Shown one piece after another: positions 12,391-22,599 of a stretch of 64,000 nt of DNA. This DNA is from Papaver somniferum (taxonomy: Eukaryota; Streptophyta; Magnoliopsida; Ranunculales; Papaveraceae). Where the stretch lies: positions 79,436,783-79,500,782 of the forward strand of contig NC_039359.1 in the NCBI RefSeq assembly GCF_003573695.1, written 5' to 3'. Positions within the stretch are counted from its first letter, which is position 1. Each line of letters begins with the position of its first letter. Under the pieces are notes generated by a model. The model searched no databases and was not told the DNA's origin. It worked only from the letters and a program-made list of their open reading frames with translations. Made by a program: the position numbers and the translations under genes.

Positions 12391-12828
12391 TGGCCAGTAA
12401 TTCATCACTGAATCTACAACAATGACACCATTTCAGAGAACTACATGTTCGATCCATGAATCGCTGAGCATTCACCACTCATGTTCGATTCAGCAAAACC
12501 TAGAATCACTGTCTAATCAGTCAACAACTGACTCACTAATACACGTCTTTCATGCAGACTCCACGATTCGTGAGACATCAATCACGTCAAATTGGGGGAT
12601 ATCAATTAGGGTTTTGGTCTGGCGGCCTACATCACGTGGATTCATCCACAACGAAAAATGTGAGAAAATCGTGTCAACAGTTGAAGGAGTTAGCAAAGAA
12701 GTGGGTGAATGATCAACCAATTCTCCGCACAATATGGAACTGGTTTCGCCACGATCTCCCACTTTCCCACTCTTTCACTCAAGAAACCGTCACACTTACA
12801 GAGATCAAGGTGTTCACAACTCTGACAA

Positions 12829-12836
12829 TATAAATA
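12829..12836 (+). promoter_or_regulatory. TATA box of LTR A copy 2
   Basis: TATAAATA is in the same context as at 2858-2865, about 430 bp from the LTR end. Confidence 0.65.
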
Positions 12837-13269
12837 AGTCTCTGAATCCATGATTGAAATAAAAACAGACAACGAATGATCACCCTATCAGCAATTGTCT
12901 ACACAGAATTTCTCGAGCAACTACTCTCAAGAATTCATCAATCTATCAGAACTTACTCGAACTCATCAGTTCACCAAAAATTGCAGAAACCTTCAACACA
13001 TCCACAATACTTGAACATCACTGATCCCACACAATTCTCAGCTTCCCTCCTATAGACCAACCCATCTCCCTCTTTGCGACCGAATTGACTTTGGAACGAC
13101 CATTGACTTGGTTTAGGACGGAGTCCTACAGATTGATCTCTCGAATCTAAGCACTCCCTTTGCAGTGCATATGTGTGAGGTTAAACAGTTTTCTCGGTTG
13201 AGGAGTCTCGACAACACGCTCGTCTCTTCACTTCCCTAAAAAACCAGCGAGTCGTTTTCCCCATCTACA

Positions 13270-13768
13270 GATTGGCGACCACAGTGGGAAATTAATCTCT
13301 CGGTTGCAATCTCAAACTTTCACAAAATTGTTGATCTTAGGTTAGGTTCAGTTACAAATCCTAACACAAACAACGCCATCGCTAGTAAAAATGGTGGTAC
13401 TCCAGAAACTAGTCTTGCTTCCAACATCGGTGCTGGTGATACCACTCCTTCTCAAACCAACAAAGAACCTCCATGATTCATCACTCGCGAGGACCTGGAA
13501 TGCTTAATGGAGATCGAGGAAAAGACAAGACACCATCTGTCCACCGTCATCAACCTACATATCATGCTCCTACGCAAAGAATTCCTCTCTCGAAGGGCTA
13601 CCCTTCCCTAACGTCCATGCTGTACAACGAAAAAGGGAACGCTTGATCACGTCTCTCGATTCCTGGACCTGGAGGCACTAGGAGAGCATGGACATGAAGA
13701 AATGATCCCAGTCTACAGATCCTTGCTGGAAAATCTCTGGTTCCAGACTTTCTCAGAACTCCATGAAG
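13270..13768 (+). mobile_element. Second primer site and gag start of family A
   Basis: Directly after LTR 2 comes a second tRNA-Arg primer site (TGGCGACCACAGTGGGA at about 13273), then a copy of the leader and gag start found at 3299-3796. The gag ATG is lost (AAATTG instead of AAATGG). The copy stops abruptly after CTCCATGAAG and joins LTR sequence. A 3' LTR should be followed by host DNA, so this shows a tandem or rearranged element. Confidence 0.85.
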
Positions 13769-14881
13769 AAATTATCAACATTCAGTAATTTGCCGAATTG
13801 AGCTATACTTGCTCAATTGTACGTCAAATCATCAACATTCATTATTTTGTCGAATTGAGCAATACTTGCTCAATTGCTCGTCAAAATTTTCAACATTCAG
13901 TATTTTGTCGAACTGTGCAATACTTGCTCAGTCGCTCGTCAAATTCTCAAATATTCAGTAATTCGTCGAATCGAGCAATACTTGCTCTTGCTCAAATACT
14001 GGTCAGTAATTCATCACTGAATCTACAATACTGACACCATTTCAGAGAACTACATGTTCGATTTATGAATCGATGAGCATTCACCACTCATGTTCGATTC
14101 AACAAAACCTAGACTCACTGTCTAATCAGTCAACAACTGACTCACTAATACACGTCTTTCATGCAGACTCCACGATTCGTGAGACATCAATCACGTCAAA
14201 TTGGGGGATATCAATTAGGGTTTTGGTCTGGCGGCCTACATCACGTGGATTCATCCACAACGAAAAATGTGAGAAAATCGTGTCAACAGTTGAAGGAGTT
14301 AGCAAAGAAGTGGGTGAATGATCAACCAAGTCTCCGCATAATATGGAACTGGTTTCGCCACGATCTCCCACTTTCCCACTCTTTCACTCAAGAAACCGTC
14401 ACACTTACAGGGATCAAGGTGTTCACAACTCCGACAATATAAATAAGTCTTTGAATTCATGATTGAAAAAAAAATAGACAACGAATGATCACCATCTATC
14501 AACAATTGTCTACACAGAATTTCTCGAGCAACTACTCTCAAGAACTCATCAATCTATCAGACCTTACTCGAAGTCATCAGTTCACCAAAAATTGCAGAAA
14601 CCTTCAACACATCCACAATCCTTGAACATCACTGATCCCACACAATTCTCAGCTTCCTTCCTACATATCAACCCATCTCCCTCTTTGCGACCGAATTGAC
14701 TCTGGGACGGCCATTGACTTGGTTTAGACCGGAGTCCTACGGATTGATCTCTTGAATCTAAGTATTCCCTTTGCAGTGCATCTGTGTGAGGTTAAGCAGT
14801 TTGCTCGGTTGAGGAGTCTCGACAACACGCTCGTCTCTTCACTTCCTTAAAAAACCAGCGACTCGTTTTTCCCCATCTACA
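13769..14881 (+). mobile_element. Family A third LTR, 5'-truncated
   Basis: It begins inside the 57-bp repeat (AAATTATCAACATTCAG, equivalent to 12159) and runs to the LTR end CCCCATCTACA. It then joins Sirevirus LTR sequence at 14882, so this is the outer right edge of the whole family A insertion; the target duplication would be CTGCC (14882-14886). It is more diverged from LTRs 1 and 2 than they are from each other, for example around 14460-14700. Confidence 0.85.
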
Positions 14882-15652
14882 CTGCCATATAGTTAAATTA
14901 TTCTGAGGTGATTGATATTTCTAGGCTGTTCGTTGGGAATATAAGACCAGATTATCAATTGGTTCATGTTCACCTTGATTTATCAAAAGACAGAACAAAA
15001 CTTCGTAGGTATTTCTGTGAGAGACAGATTTATCTATTAAAATCGATCTTTCTGTGTGAGACAGATTTGTTTATCAAGTCTTCGACTTGGAGTCGTAGCA
15101 ACTCTTAGTTGTGAGTGAGATCAGCTAAGGGAATCAAGTTCGTAGAGTCCTGTTGGGATTCAGAGGCGTAAGGAGCGCGACTGTACCTTAATCAGTGTGA
15201 GATTGGTTAGGGCTCAACTACATTCCACTCCGAAGTTAACTTGTAGTAGGCTAGAGTCTGTAGCGACTTAATACAGTATGGTGTTCAAATCTGGACCAGG
15301 TCCCGGGGTCTTTCTGCATTTGTGGTTTCCTCATTCAAAAAAATTCTGGTGTCTGTGTATATTTTTATATAATTGAAATATCACAGGTTGTGCGTAGTTC
15401 AATCAATTTGGTGAATCCAACCTTTGGTTGTTGATTGAAATTAATTGACGGTTAGATATTGGTCTTTGGTAATTTTCAAGTTATTTCTCATATTAATCCG
15501 GCTCACAGATTTCTATCTGTTCGATTGCAGATTGATTTGAGAAATTGAGCTGTAACTCTTGGATATATTGCCCTTAACTGAATCTGACTGTCTAGTTGAT
15601 TCTCCTGGAAGTATACGAAATATTGGATATGGTTATTAAACCCCATTTTCTC
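14882..15652 (+). mobile_element. Sirevirus-like Copia LTR remnant (E), 3' part
   Basis: It matches the reverse complement of 23554-24354 and of the minus-strand LTRs at 32865-50704. Shared landmarks are AATATAAGACC, ACTGTACCTTAATC, GTCCCGGGGTCTTTCTGC and TTGTGCGTAGTTCAATCAA. It ends near CCCCATTTTCTCA, the counterpart of CCCCCGCTTTTTCA in the other copies. Family A is inserted in it at 14881/14882. Its left half lies beyond the window. Confidence 0.8.
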
Positions 15653-16040
15653 AGTTCTAAAATCTATTTTTTTTTCAGAACTAATAAAACTTGGAGTTTC
15701 CCTGTTTTCAGAATGAGTGGTTTTATGATTTTCATTATCCTCCTCGGAATGCACCAAATACTACGTACGATAAGACAAAACATCTTCACCTTTGAAGTGG
15801 ATGTTGGTATCCCTGTTAGGGGCCATGTGAATTAGGGTCAATACGGATGTAGGTCACAAAGTTCCAACCAATACATGCCCATGAGGTCATACGAGTCGTA
15901 CTGCATGACAATAACACAACAGGGAAGAGTGATGTCATATCGAGTTATTAACTTATTAGCACCAAATGGCCCCGGATGACTCTTATACATGGTGATATTT
16001 AGTCAAGGTCGAAAAATATTCAACGAGTCAACGATAGAAT
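15653..16040. other. Unassigned sequence left of retroposon
   Basis: No open frame, repeat or element boundary is recognised. It is non-repetitive relative to the rest of the window. Confidence 0.5.
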
Positions 16041-18780
16041 ATATATTCATCAAAAATTGGAATTTTCTAAGTCTCTTTTTCCGATTTTTCTTTTTTGATT
16101 ATGGAGTAATCTCCATAGGATAAGCTTGGGGGCTTATGAATCATGAGTTAGGGGATGGCAATGGGGATCAACCTTTAATGTTTTAGATGATTGGTAATAA
16201 TAGGCGGCAGATTTTGATTTTGTTTCTTAAACTTATTTTTCTGTATTCTGTATTCTTTATCCTTTATTTTTTTTTTAATTTTGTTTGGCTCTTTGAGCTT
16301 TCTTTCATTCTTCTCTTCTATTCTGATGGACCTGTTAATATATTCTTCTTTTTGTGATGAATCTCTTCTATCTCTTCTTATGAATCTGGATTATTTCGTT
16401 CCCTCTCTCGTTTCTTTTTCTTTGCCCAGATCTATGGTTCTTCTAATTTCTTTCTTTTATTTGCTTGGAGATGTCTGCTTCAACTAGATCAATCTTTATG
16501 TACTGAGTAATTCTTGCTCTAACACTCTCCTCTGTTTCTAGTCTTTCTTCTATTTTCTTCTGCTAATTTCGCTGTCGGATTTGATTTATTTACTTCCTTT
16601 TTGTCCATCCCTGATTTGAATTTATTAGAGGAAATTTTTTTAAGGAAATTATTTATTACCTTTCTTAAAGGCTTTGATGGAAAATCATTCGCTCTCTATT
16701 CTTCTATTTGGGAGTTTCTTCTTTTAAAAAAATGTTCAAAACTGCTAACTTTCCCTTTTCTGTATGGTTTCCAAGATTTGACCATTCAGATCATTCTTCT
16801 TTTATCCAGATCTATGAAAGTATGTCTTCTTCTCTCCCAGGTCTTCTGGTTTACCCTTTGTTCTTCCTTCTAATCAACCAATTTTTGCTTTCTCTTTTTG
16901 ATCCATCTGTCTTTACTAGGAACAAGAAGAAAAATTTCTTGGGTTCTGCTCTGCATTAGGGGATGTATACCCTATGCATCTTTTAATTAATATTGGTTTT
17001 TTCTCAAATCTAATCAGTAATTAAAGTATTTAAAAAAATAAAATGCTATAAGGTTTGATTGAATTTTACTTTCTGATTTTCTCTTTTTTGTCTTCTTTAA
17101 TTAGGGGTGGATAGTTTTTCTTATAAACGGGTTTCATTAAGTTTATTCAGAGAACACGAAAGGGGATTGTCTTCCTTATCTATCTTGAATTAGAGTATGT
17201 GTAATGTTTCTTAGAATTGGTTTCATCTTATGCTTATTATTTAGTTTTTCTTTAATGATTAGGATCAAAACCTGATCCTTGTTTTGTTTTCAGTTGTTGG
17301 TAGGATGTTCTCTTAGTTTTTCTATGTAAATCTTCAATCTGTGAAGTTTTGAAAATCTGCTGTGAAAAAAAAAAGTTTCAGAAAAAATAATAAAATAAAT
17401 CTCTTCCCTAGACCCTGACTCTAACTCCTCTGATCTCAAACGGTCCCCAGAAAAGTCCTTCTTCAACATTTTATTCCCTTAAATCAATTTCTCTTACTGT
17501 TCCTACCTCTCTCTATTTTGACATTTTTTTGCATATTTTCATTCAAAGACGTCTTCTCTCCAACATTAGTGTCCTGGCTATCGCGGTTGGGCTAAACAGG
17601 GGCCTTTTCTTACCCCTTCTATTTTTGGTTTTGTTATTCTTATTTTCAAATTAAATATCACATAATCTTTAGATTTTAATTCTAATAGACATCTGTAGGA
17701 TTGGTTTTGTTATTCCTAATTTAATGACAACATTTCAAGTCCATTAATATAGATTTTTATTGAACATTAGGATCTCAATATTTCTTTAAGAAGTGATACC
17801 TTGATTGTGAGATAGTACATCACTAGTACTAGTTTAAATTGTTTTGTTGTTAGGCCTTTTCTTTAAGTCTCTAGTTTTGTTATAGCCCTTGTATTTAGCT
17901 GTAGCTTTTTCACCGGAATAGTTGAGACTGAATAGTTGAGACCGGACAGTAATCTATACTTCTTAAATTGCTTTCATCTTGTAAAGTCGTGTTAGTTACA
18001 ATATGTGTTATTTTTGTTTACTCCCTCTCCCTATTTATTTGTATTGTGTCCGTGTAATGTTAGTGTGTAATTTAATCTATGTTTGTGTTTCTTCTTGGAT
18101 TAGAAAACCGAAAACTCCTGTGAAACAACATGATGCTGAAATCAATACTGACTATGTTCTATATGGTTGTATATTTATGAAGACACAACCTTCACCATTT
18201 AAATCTTCGATTGCGGCAAAGACTAAACCGTCATCCTCAATCATTAAGAAGAGATATCTTTCCTGTATAGGCCGTCGTGACACTTTTATCAGACTTGTTC
18301 ATGGTAGAAGGGCTCAGGAATCCACCTTGATAGTTTTATCGCAAGTTAAGACTCCCGATCTTCACAACTTGCTTGTGAATCAATATATGCTGCATGTATT
18401 AGAAGACTACTCATTGGGTACCGATGGATTATGAATGCTTCCTAGTTTAATGAAGAATTATAAATGTTTGTGTTATCTTTGCAGTTATAGTTTTAGGGTC
18501 TTCTTTAGGACCTATCGCGTTGTGCTCTATTCCTTCGTTAAGGTTTTATTCCTACGGTTTTTCTTTTATCCCCACGGATTTTTCTTTTCAAGGTTTTTAA
18601 CGAGACAACAAATGCGTGTCCAACGCCTCCGGGTGGTTTTATCTTTTTCTTATTTCTGTTTGTTATTTATTTTTTCTGTAATATTTTTAAGCTTACTGTT
18701 GTAACCGTGGCTTTCTAAGTTCCAATAAAATACCTAATTCACAAAAAAAAAAAAAAAAAGAAAAAAAAAATATATTCATC
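16041..18780 (+). mobile_element. Candidate polyA-tailed retroposon with 11-bp target duplication
   Basis: ATATATTCATC at 16041-16051 recurs at 18770-18780 immediately after an A-run that starts near 18743. A tail plus direct repeat is the mark of target-primed reverse transcription. The 2.7-kb body is T-rich at first, and its last 300 bp hold TATCGCGTTGTGCTC, CCCACGGATTTTTC and AAGGTTTTTAACGAGACAAC, a 3' untranslated signature common in plant retroelements. An AATAAA-like signal (CCAATAAAAT) precedes the tail. No reverse transcriptase is visible, so it is a truncated LINE, a non-autonomous element or a retroposed transcript. Inside, 16130-17990 shows only AT-rich sequence with short chance frames. 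Confidence 0.55.
18003..18434 (+). CDS. Unrecognised 143-residue open frame in retroposon
   Basis: I do not recognise the product. Residues 1-33 are hydrophobic and Cys-rich, which could be a signal or membrane segment or, more likely, untranslated or intron sequence (TTGGATTAG at 18099 could be a 3' splice site). Residues 34-143 are more protein-like, with KKRYLSCIGRRDTFIRLVHG and a charged C-terminus. It sits 300 bp before the polyA tail, on the same strand, so it may be the last exon of the source transcript. Low certainty. Confidence 0.3.
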   Translation: MCYFCLLPLPIYLYCVRVMLVCNLIYVCVSSWIRKPKTPVKQHDAEINTDYVLYGCIFMKTQPSPFKSSIAAKTKPSSSIIKKRYLSCIGRRDTFIRLVHGRRAQESTLIVLSQVKTPDLHNLLVNQYMLHVLEDYSLGTDGL

Positions 18781-19310
18781 TTATTATAATCCAAATGAGC
18801 CCTGACGATAATCCATCTTTTTCTTTTTTAACGAAGAAGATTAGTTCATTTTAGTGTTTCACATTTTTGCATAGTCCAAATTCCAAAAGCATAAAATCCA
18901 TTTAGCGAGGACCTTGTGGCCCTCACTAGAGCACGAGCCAATGAAGGTGCATAGTGCGTATCATTCTCCGTTGTTCCCGTAATATTCCGCACATGCCCGC
19001 AGCTTCATAACATCTGGAGCCTAAAGAAGCACCACCTTTGTTCAGTGTTTTCAGTGGGTATGTGATTGTACTTACCATAACCATATATCTAGCTATTTAA
19101 GATTTTTCTTTTTAACTTTTTTTCTTTTTTTTTGGATCTTGACTGAGTATATAATCTAAGTCTTTTTCTAACCTTCCAAGTTCCAAGTCGAGATTTATCA
19201 ATTTTCTTAAAGATGTGCCTGCTAAATGCAAGATTAGCAAAAGGTTAGGTTATAGGAAAAAGCTCGGACCTTTTTTTTTTAATTTTTTTTTTTTTGCATA
19301 TACAGTAATA
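18781..19310. other. Unassigned AT-rich sequence
   Basis: No coding or element structure is seen. It contains T-runs at 19270-19295 and ends at the TA target of the next MITE. Confidence 0.5.
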
Positions 19311-19768
19311 CTCCATCTGTTTCAAAAAGATTGTCCTCTATTCCATTTTTGTTTGTTTTAAAATTGTGTCCGACTTGTGTTTATAATCATATTTTTCCAA
19401 TGAACTTACTAATATATTCTTAAACTTTTAATTCATAAATTTATTCTTAACGGGACCCGATCTAAGATATTGAAGAAATCCAAATAATTAAGGAAATAAA
19501 TATATTCTTCATTCCTTTTAAGAGAATATATATCTGGCTCCAACAATTAAATTTCATATAAATTTGTACTCCATAAACTTGATATTTTTTAATTTTCTTT
19601 TTATATTTCGTATTTTGTAATCTTCCTAACAATTTTAGGTAGTTTTTAATGTTATCATTTTTATTAAAATAAAATAGGTAAGTAACTAAGGGTAGTCAAG
19701 TAAAATACTCTGATCTTCTTAATATTTTGACAAAGTCAAAGCGGGCAGTCTTTGTGAAAGGAAGGGAG
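19311..19768. mobile_element. Stowaway/mariner-like MITE, ~458 bp
   Basis: The left end CTCCATCTGTTTCAAAAAG and the right end, read in reverse complement, CTCCCTTCCTTTCACAAAG form inverted repeats. These resemble the CTCCCTCCGTTCC termini of plant Tc1/mariner elements. TA flanks both ends (19309-19310, 19769-19770), the family's usual target duplication. No transposase is present, so it depends on one elsewhere. Confidence 0.82.
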
Positions 19769-19998
19769 TAATTAAAAGAAGTCACTGGTAAATAAGGCAA
19801 TGCTATTCAACGATCTCTAAATGCTCCCCACTCTCCTCCCTGATGAGCTGTCGTCCTACATGACGATAAGAAAACCAAACCGATAAAGGCACTAGTTTTT
19901 AGTGTTTGACCAAAAAGTAGACGGGAATGTGAAATTCTGAATTTTTGAAACTTGGGCTAGATTAAAAAAATTCATTAGCTCAAATTTATTTACGGTGG

Positions 19999-20169
19999 TG
20001 CTATTCAGCTCCCTATTTCCCACCTTCCTATTCTGCTCCCTCCAATCTAAACCCCATATCTGGGAAATAGTGAACCCCACCTGTACCTGAATGTGATTCA
20101 AATTCTAGATATGTGGTGTAGATTGGAGGGAGCAGAGTAGGGAGGTGGAGAATAGGGAGGTGAATAGCA
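19999..20169. mobile_element. MITE with ~60-bp inverted repeats
   Basis: TGCTATTCAGCTCCCTATTT at the left pairs with AATAGGGAGGTGAATAGCA at the right. Similarity extends about 60 bp inward through CTGCTCCCTCCAATCTA, leaving a loop of about 40 bp. A further single end of the same type (ATGCTATTCAACGATCTC) lies at 19800. A larger copy from about 19796 to 20174 may therefore contain this one. I could not find a clear target duplication, so the superfamily is open. Confidence 0.65.
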
Positions 20170-20825
20170 TTTCCAATTTATTTAAGATGATTTTCTGTTT
20201 TTTCTCCTTCATCTCTCTGAACATATTATTTGCTTTCTTTAAATGTCTTTCTCTCTATAGTTTTTTTCTTTCCATTCTCTATTTCTGTAACGGAAAAGGT
20301 TAATATGATATAGTTTGTAGGCATAAATGAATGATTATTAGATCAACTAAATTAAGGAAATACCAATTGGTCCTACAAATAATATATTAGAGACAATCTA
20401 GTCCAGTGGACCTAGTCAATTATTTGGTCCTATTTGATAATATAAATTATAATTTGGTCCTAAAAATTATGGTTTGGTCCAAGGGTGATGTCATGGATGA
20501 TGTAAATGTCACCTTGTAGTGGCAGAAATACCCTTTTGGATAAGGACCATATATATAGTCAAAAAGTAAGAGACAATAAATCATTATAAGATTTACTTTC
20601 TCTCTCATCTTTCCAAATCTAATCTCTCTTTTTCCTTTTTCTTCTTTTTCCTCCTGTTAATGGCGTCTCCATTTTTTTCTTCTATTTTTCTTCCTACTGC
20701 TGTAAACGATGGTGATGAAGGTGAAAATCGATTTAGATATTTAGATCGGTAGTTGTAGACAATGAATACGATGATGTTGGTACTATTGAATACGATTTTT
20801 TTAGGTTTTTTTTTTCTTTTTTTTG

Positions 20826-21195
20826 CTGCTGTTGACGATGAAGATGAAGATATGTTGTTGCTGCTGCTGTTGACGATGAAGATGAAGATATGTTGTTGCT
20901 GCTGCTGTTGACGATGAAGACGATGGTGTTAATCTTGATTTTCTTTTTTCTGCTGCTGTTGACGATGAAAATGATGAAGAAGATGAAGATATGTTGTTGG
21001 TGCTGCTGTTGAAGATAAAGACGATGGTGTTAATCTTGATTTTGATGATGATGATGAAGAAGATGAAGAAGATAAAGATCTGCTACTGCTACTGCCGTTG
21101 ATGATGAAGACGATGGTGTTTTTGAAGACGAAGATGTTGTTGTTGTTGTTGTTGTTGAAGACGACGAAGATGATGAAGATGATGATGTTGCAGTT
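20826..21195 (+). repeat. Trinucleotide-rich block (GATGAA / GCTGCTGTT)
   Basis: Units such as GCTGCTGCTGTTGACGATGA followed by AGATGAAGATATG recur three to four times, then simpler GATGAAGAAGAT and TTG runs follow. Open frames on both strands are low-complexity (poly-Asn, poly-Ser) and not genes. Confidence 0.8.
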
Positions 21196-21875
21196 CATTC
21201 CAGAAATGAACTCTGCTTTTATATGGAGTTCATTCCAGAAATGAACTCTGTTTTTATATGAACTTCATTTCTGGAATGAACTCTGTTTTTTTAGGTTTTT
21301 ATATGGAGTTCATTTCTGGAATGAAGTCTGTTTGTTTAGGTTGTTATATGGACTTCATTTCTGGAATGAACTATGTTTTTTTAGGTTTTTATATGGACTT
21401 CATTTTTGGAATGAACTCTGTTTTTTTAGGTTTTTGTATGGAGTTCATTTCTGGAATGAAGTCTTTTTATTTAGGTTTTTATATGGAGTTCATTTCTGGA
21501 ATGAAGTCTGTTTATTTAGGTTGTTATATGGACTTCATTTCTGGAATGAACTCTGTTTTTTTAGGTTTTTGTATGGAGTTCATTTCTGGAATGAAGTCTG
21601 TTTATTTAGGTTTTTATATGGAGTTCATTTCTTGAATGAAGTCTGTTTATTTAGGTTGTTATATGGACTTCATTTCTGGAATGAACTCTGTTTTTTTAGG
21701 TTTTTGTGTGGATTTCATTTCTGGAATGAAGTCAGTTTTTTTAGGGTTTTGTATGGAGTTCATTTTCTGGAATGAAGTCTGTTTTTTTATGTTTTTGTAT
21801 GGAGTTTATTTTTGGAATGAAGTCTGTTTTTTTAGGTTTTTGTATGGACTTCATTTCTGGAATGAACTGCTACAA
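21195..21875 (+). repeat. 45-bp minisatellite, about 15 units, two subtypes
   Basis: Units step by exactly 45 bp across most of the block (21366, 21411, 21456, 21501, 21546, 21591). Each contains a near-palindrome around CATTTCTGGAATG. Two subtypes occur: GACTTC...GAACTC and GAGTTC...GAAGTC. Since 45 is 15 codons, all frames tend to stay open; one plus frame runs 21258-21887 with a single stop at about 21633. It encodes a hydrophobic 15-residue repeat (MNSVFLGFYMEFISG). The first two units are inverted in the centre (TCATTCCAGAAATGA). Whether it is translated is unknown; I treat it as a repeat. Confidence 0.85.
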
Positions 21876-22019
21876 CAAAATAAATAAAAATTGACACGGA
21901 AGGGTATTTTTGTCAGATTAATATTTTTAAATAATTATGGACCAAACGGTAAAGGCGTTTGACCAAAAAACCAAACAGACATGCGCCTACCTAAAAATGG
22001 ACCAAACGATATTTTTTCC

Positions 22020-22560
22020 AATTGATTCATGTGCTAATTTTCAATTTAATCATGTATTCACCTTCTACTCGTCGGTTCAAAAATTGGGTTCATGTAAATT
22101 TTGTGTTTAATTGAGAAGAAGTATTTATTTGTTATGCTTACAAGGTGTTTGCCTTATTGTCTGAATGAATATGGAAATTTGTTAATTAACATTACTGTTG
22201 TTGATTTTTTATGCAAAGTGTGATTGTGATTTCAACCTCTCAAAGAGACTACTAGTTTGAATGGAATCTCCATATGCATTCAAGCTCACAAAAGAGCAGA
22301 TGAGCAGCAACTTTTATCTCTCTACTTACGGAATTAACAACCAATGCCTTCAAATGATGAGACGGGCGACATTTCTTATGAACTTAAAACACCATGCACA
22401 TCCAATTGAATTTTATGTCTAAAATTTACCGTGAACTTCAAATTAATCACAGAAAAATGGGTATTCATCAAGCCTTTAGATTCTTTAAATACTGATTGTA
22501 AGCACTAACAACATTGCTGAAAAGCATTGTATGTACACACACATAGATATACACCAAAGT
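22020..22560. other. Unassigned sequence
   Basis: No coding potential, repeat or element end is recognised. Confidence 0.45.
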
Positions 22561-22599
22561 ATTAAGCGATGTATGCATCAAAGCAATTTTCATAATTCA

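Larger units (their letters stand above)
9611..13269 (+). mobile_element. Family A LTR 2, complete (3.66 kb)
   Basis: It starts TGTTGATGGTGG after the polypurine tract and ends ATCTACA before a primer site. Its 3' 1.37 kb match the LTR at 1929-3298 almost base for base. The first ~40 bp also match the start of family B LTRs, showing common ancestry. It is packed with tandem repeats: ~105 bp (9830-10085), irregular 60-100 bp (10150-10420), ~190-200 bp (10640-11115) and 57-58 bp (12040-12390). The TATA box is at 12829-12836. Open frames in it are chance. Confidence 0.88.
20356..22019. mobile_element. Candidate element with imperfect inverted termini
   Basis: The left end reads GGAAATACCAATTGGTCC, and the right end in reverse complement GGAAAAAATATCGTTTGGTCC. 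Both ends carry further TTTGGTCC copies (left at 20437-20480; right, inverted, at 21940-22005). Both also have an AAATACCCTT segment further in (20528 and, inverted, 21900). The interior holds two low-complexity repeat blocks and no transposase. A target duplication (AATTAA/AATTGA) is weak. It may be a degraded DNA transposon or just two related flanks. Confidence 0.4.

Noticed and set aside
9611..14881. The repeated 1.4-kb blocks at 1929, 11896 and 13769 as a segmental duplication of host DNA
   Set aside because: Each ends at the same LTR boundary, two with primer sites attached, so they are LTRs.
16281..16959. Phe/Leu/Ser-rich frames resembling membrane proteins
   Set aside because: They come from a T-rich stretch where TTT and CTT codons dominate; overlapping frames look alike.
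20929..21198. Poly-Asn/poly-Ser frame on the minus strand
   Set aside because: It is a trinucleotide repeat read in one of several open frames.
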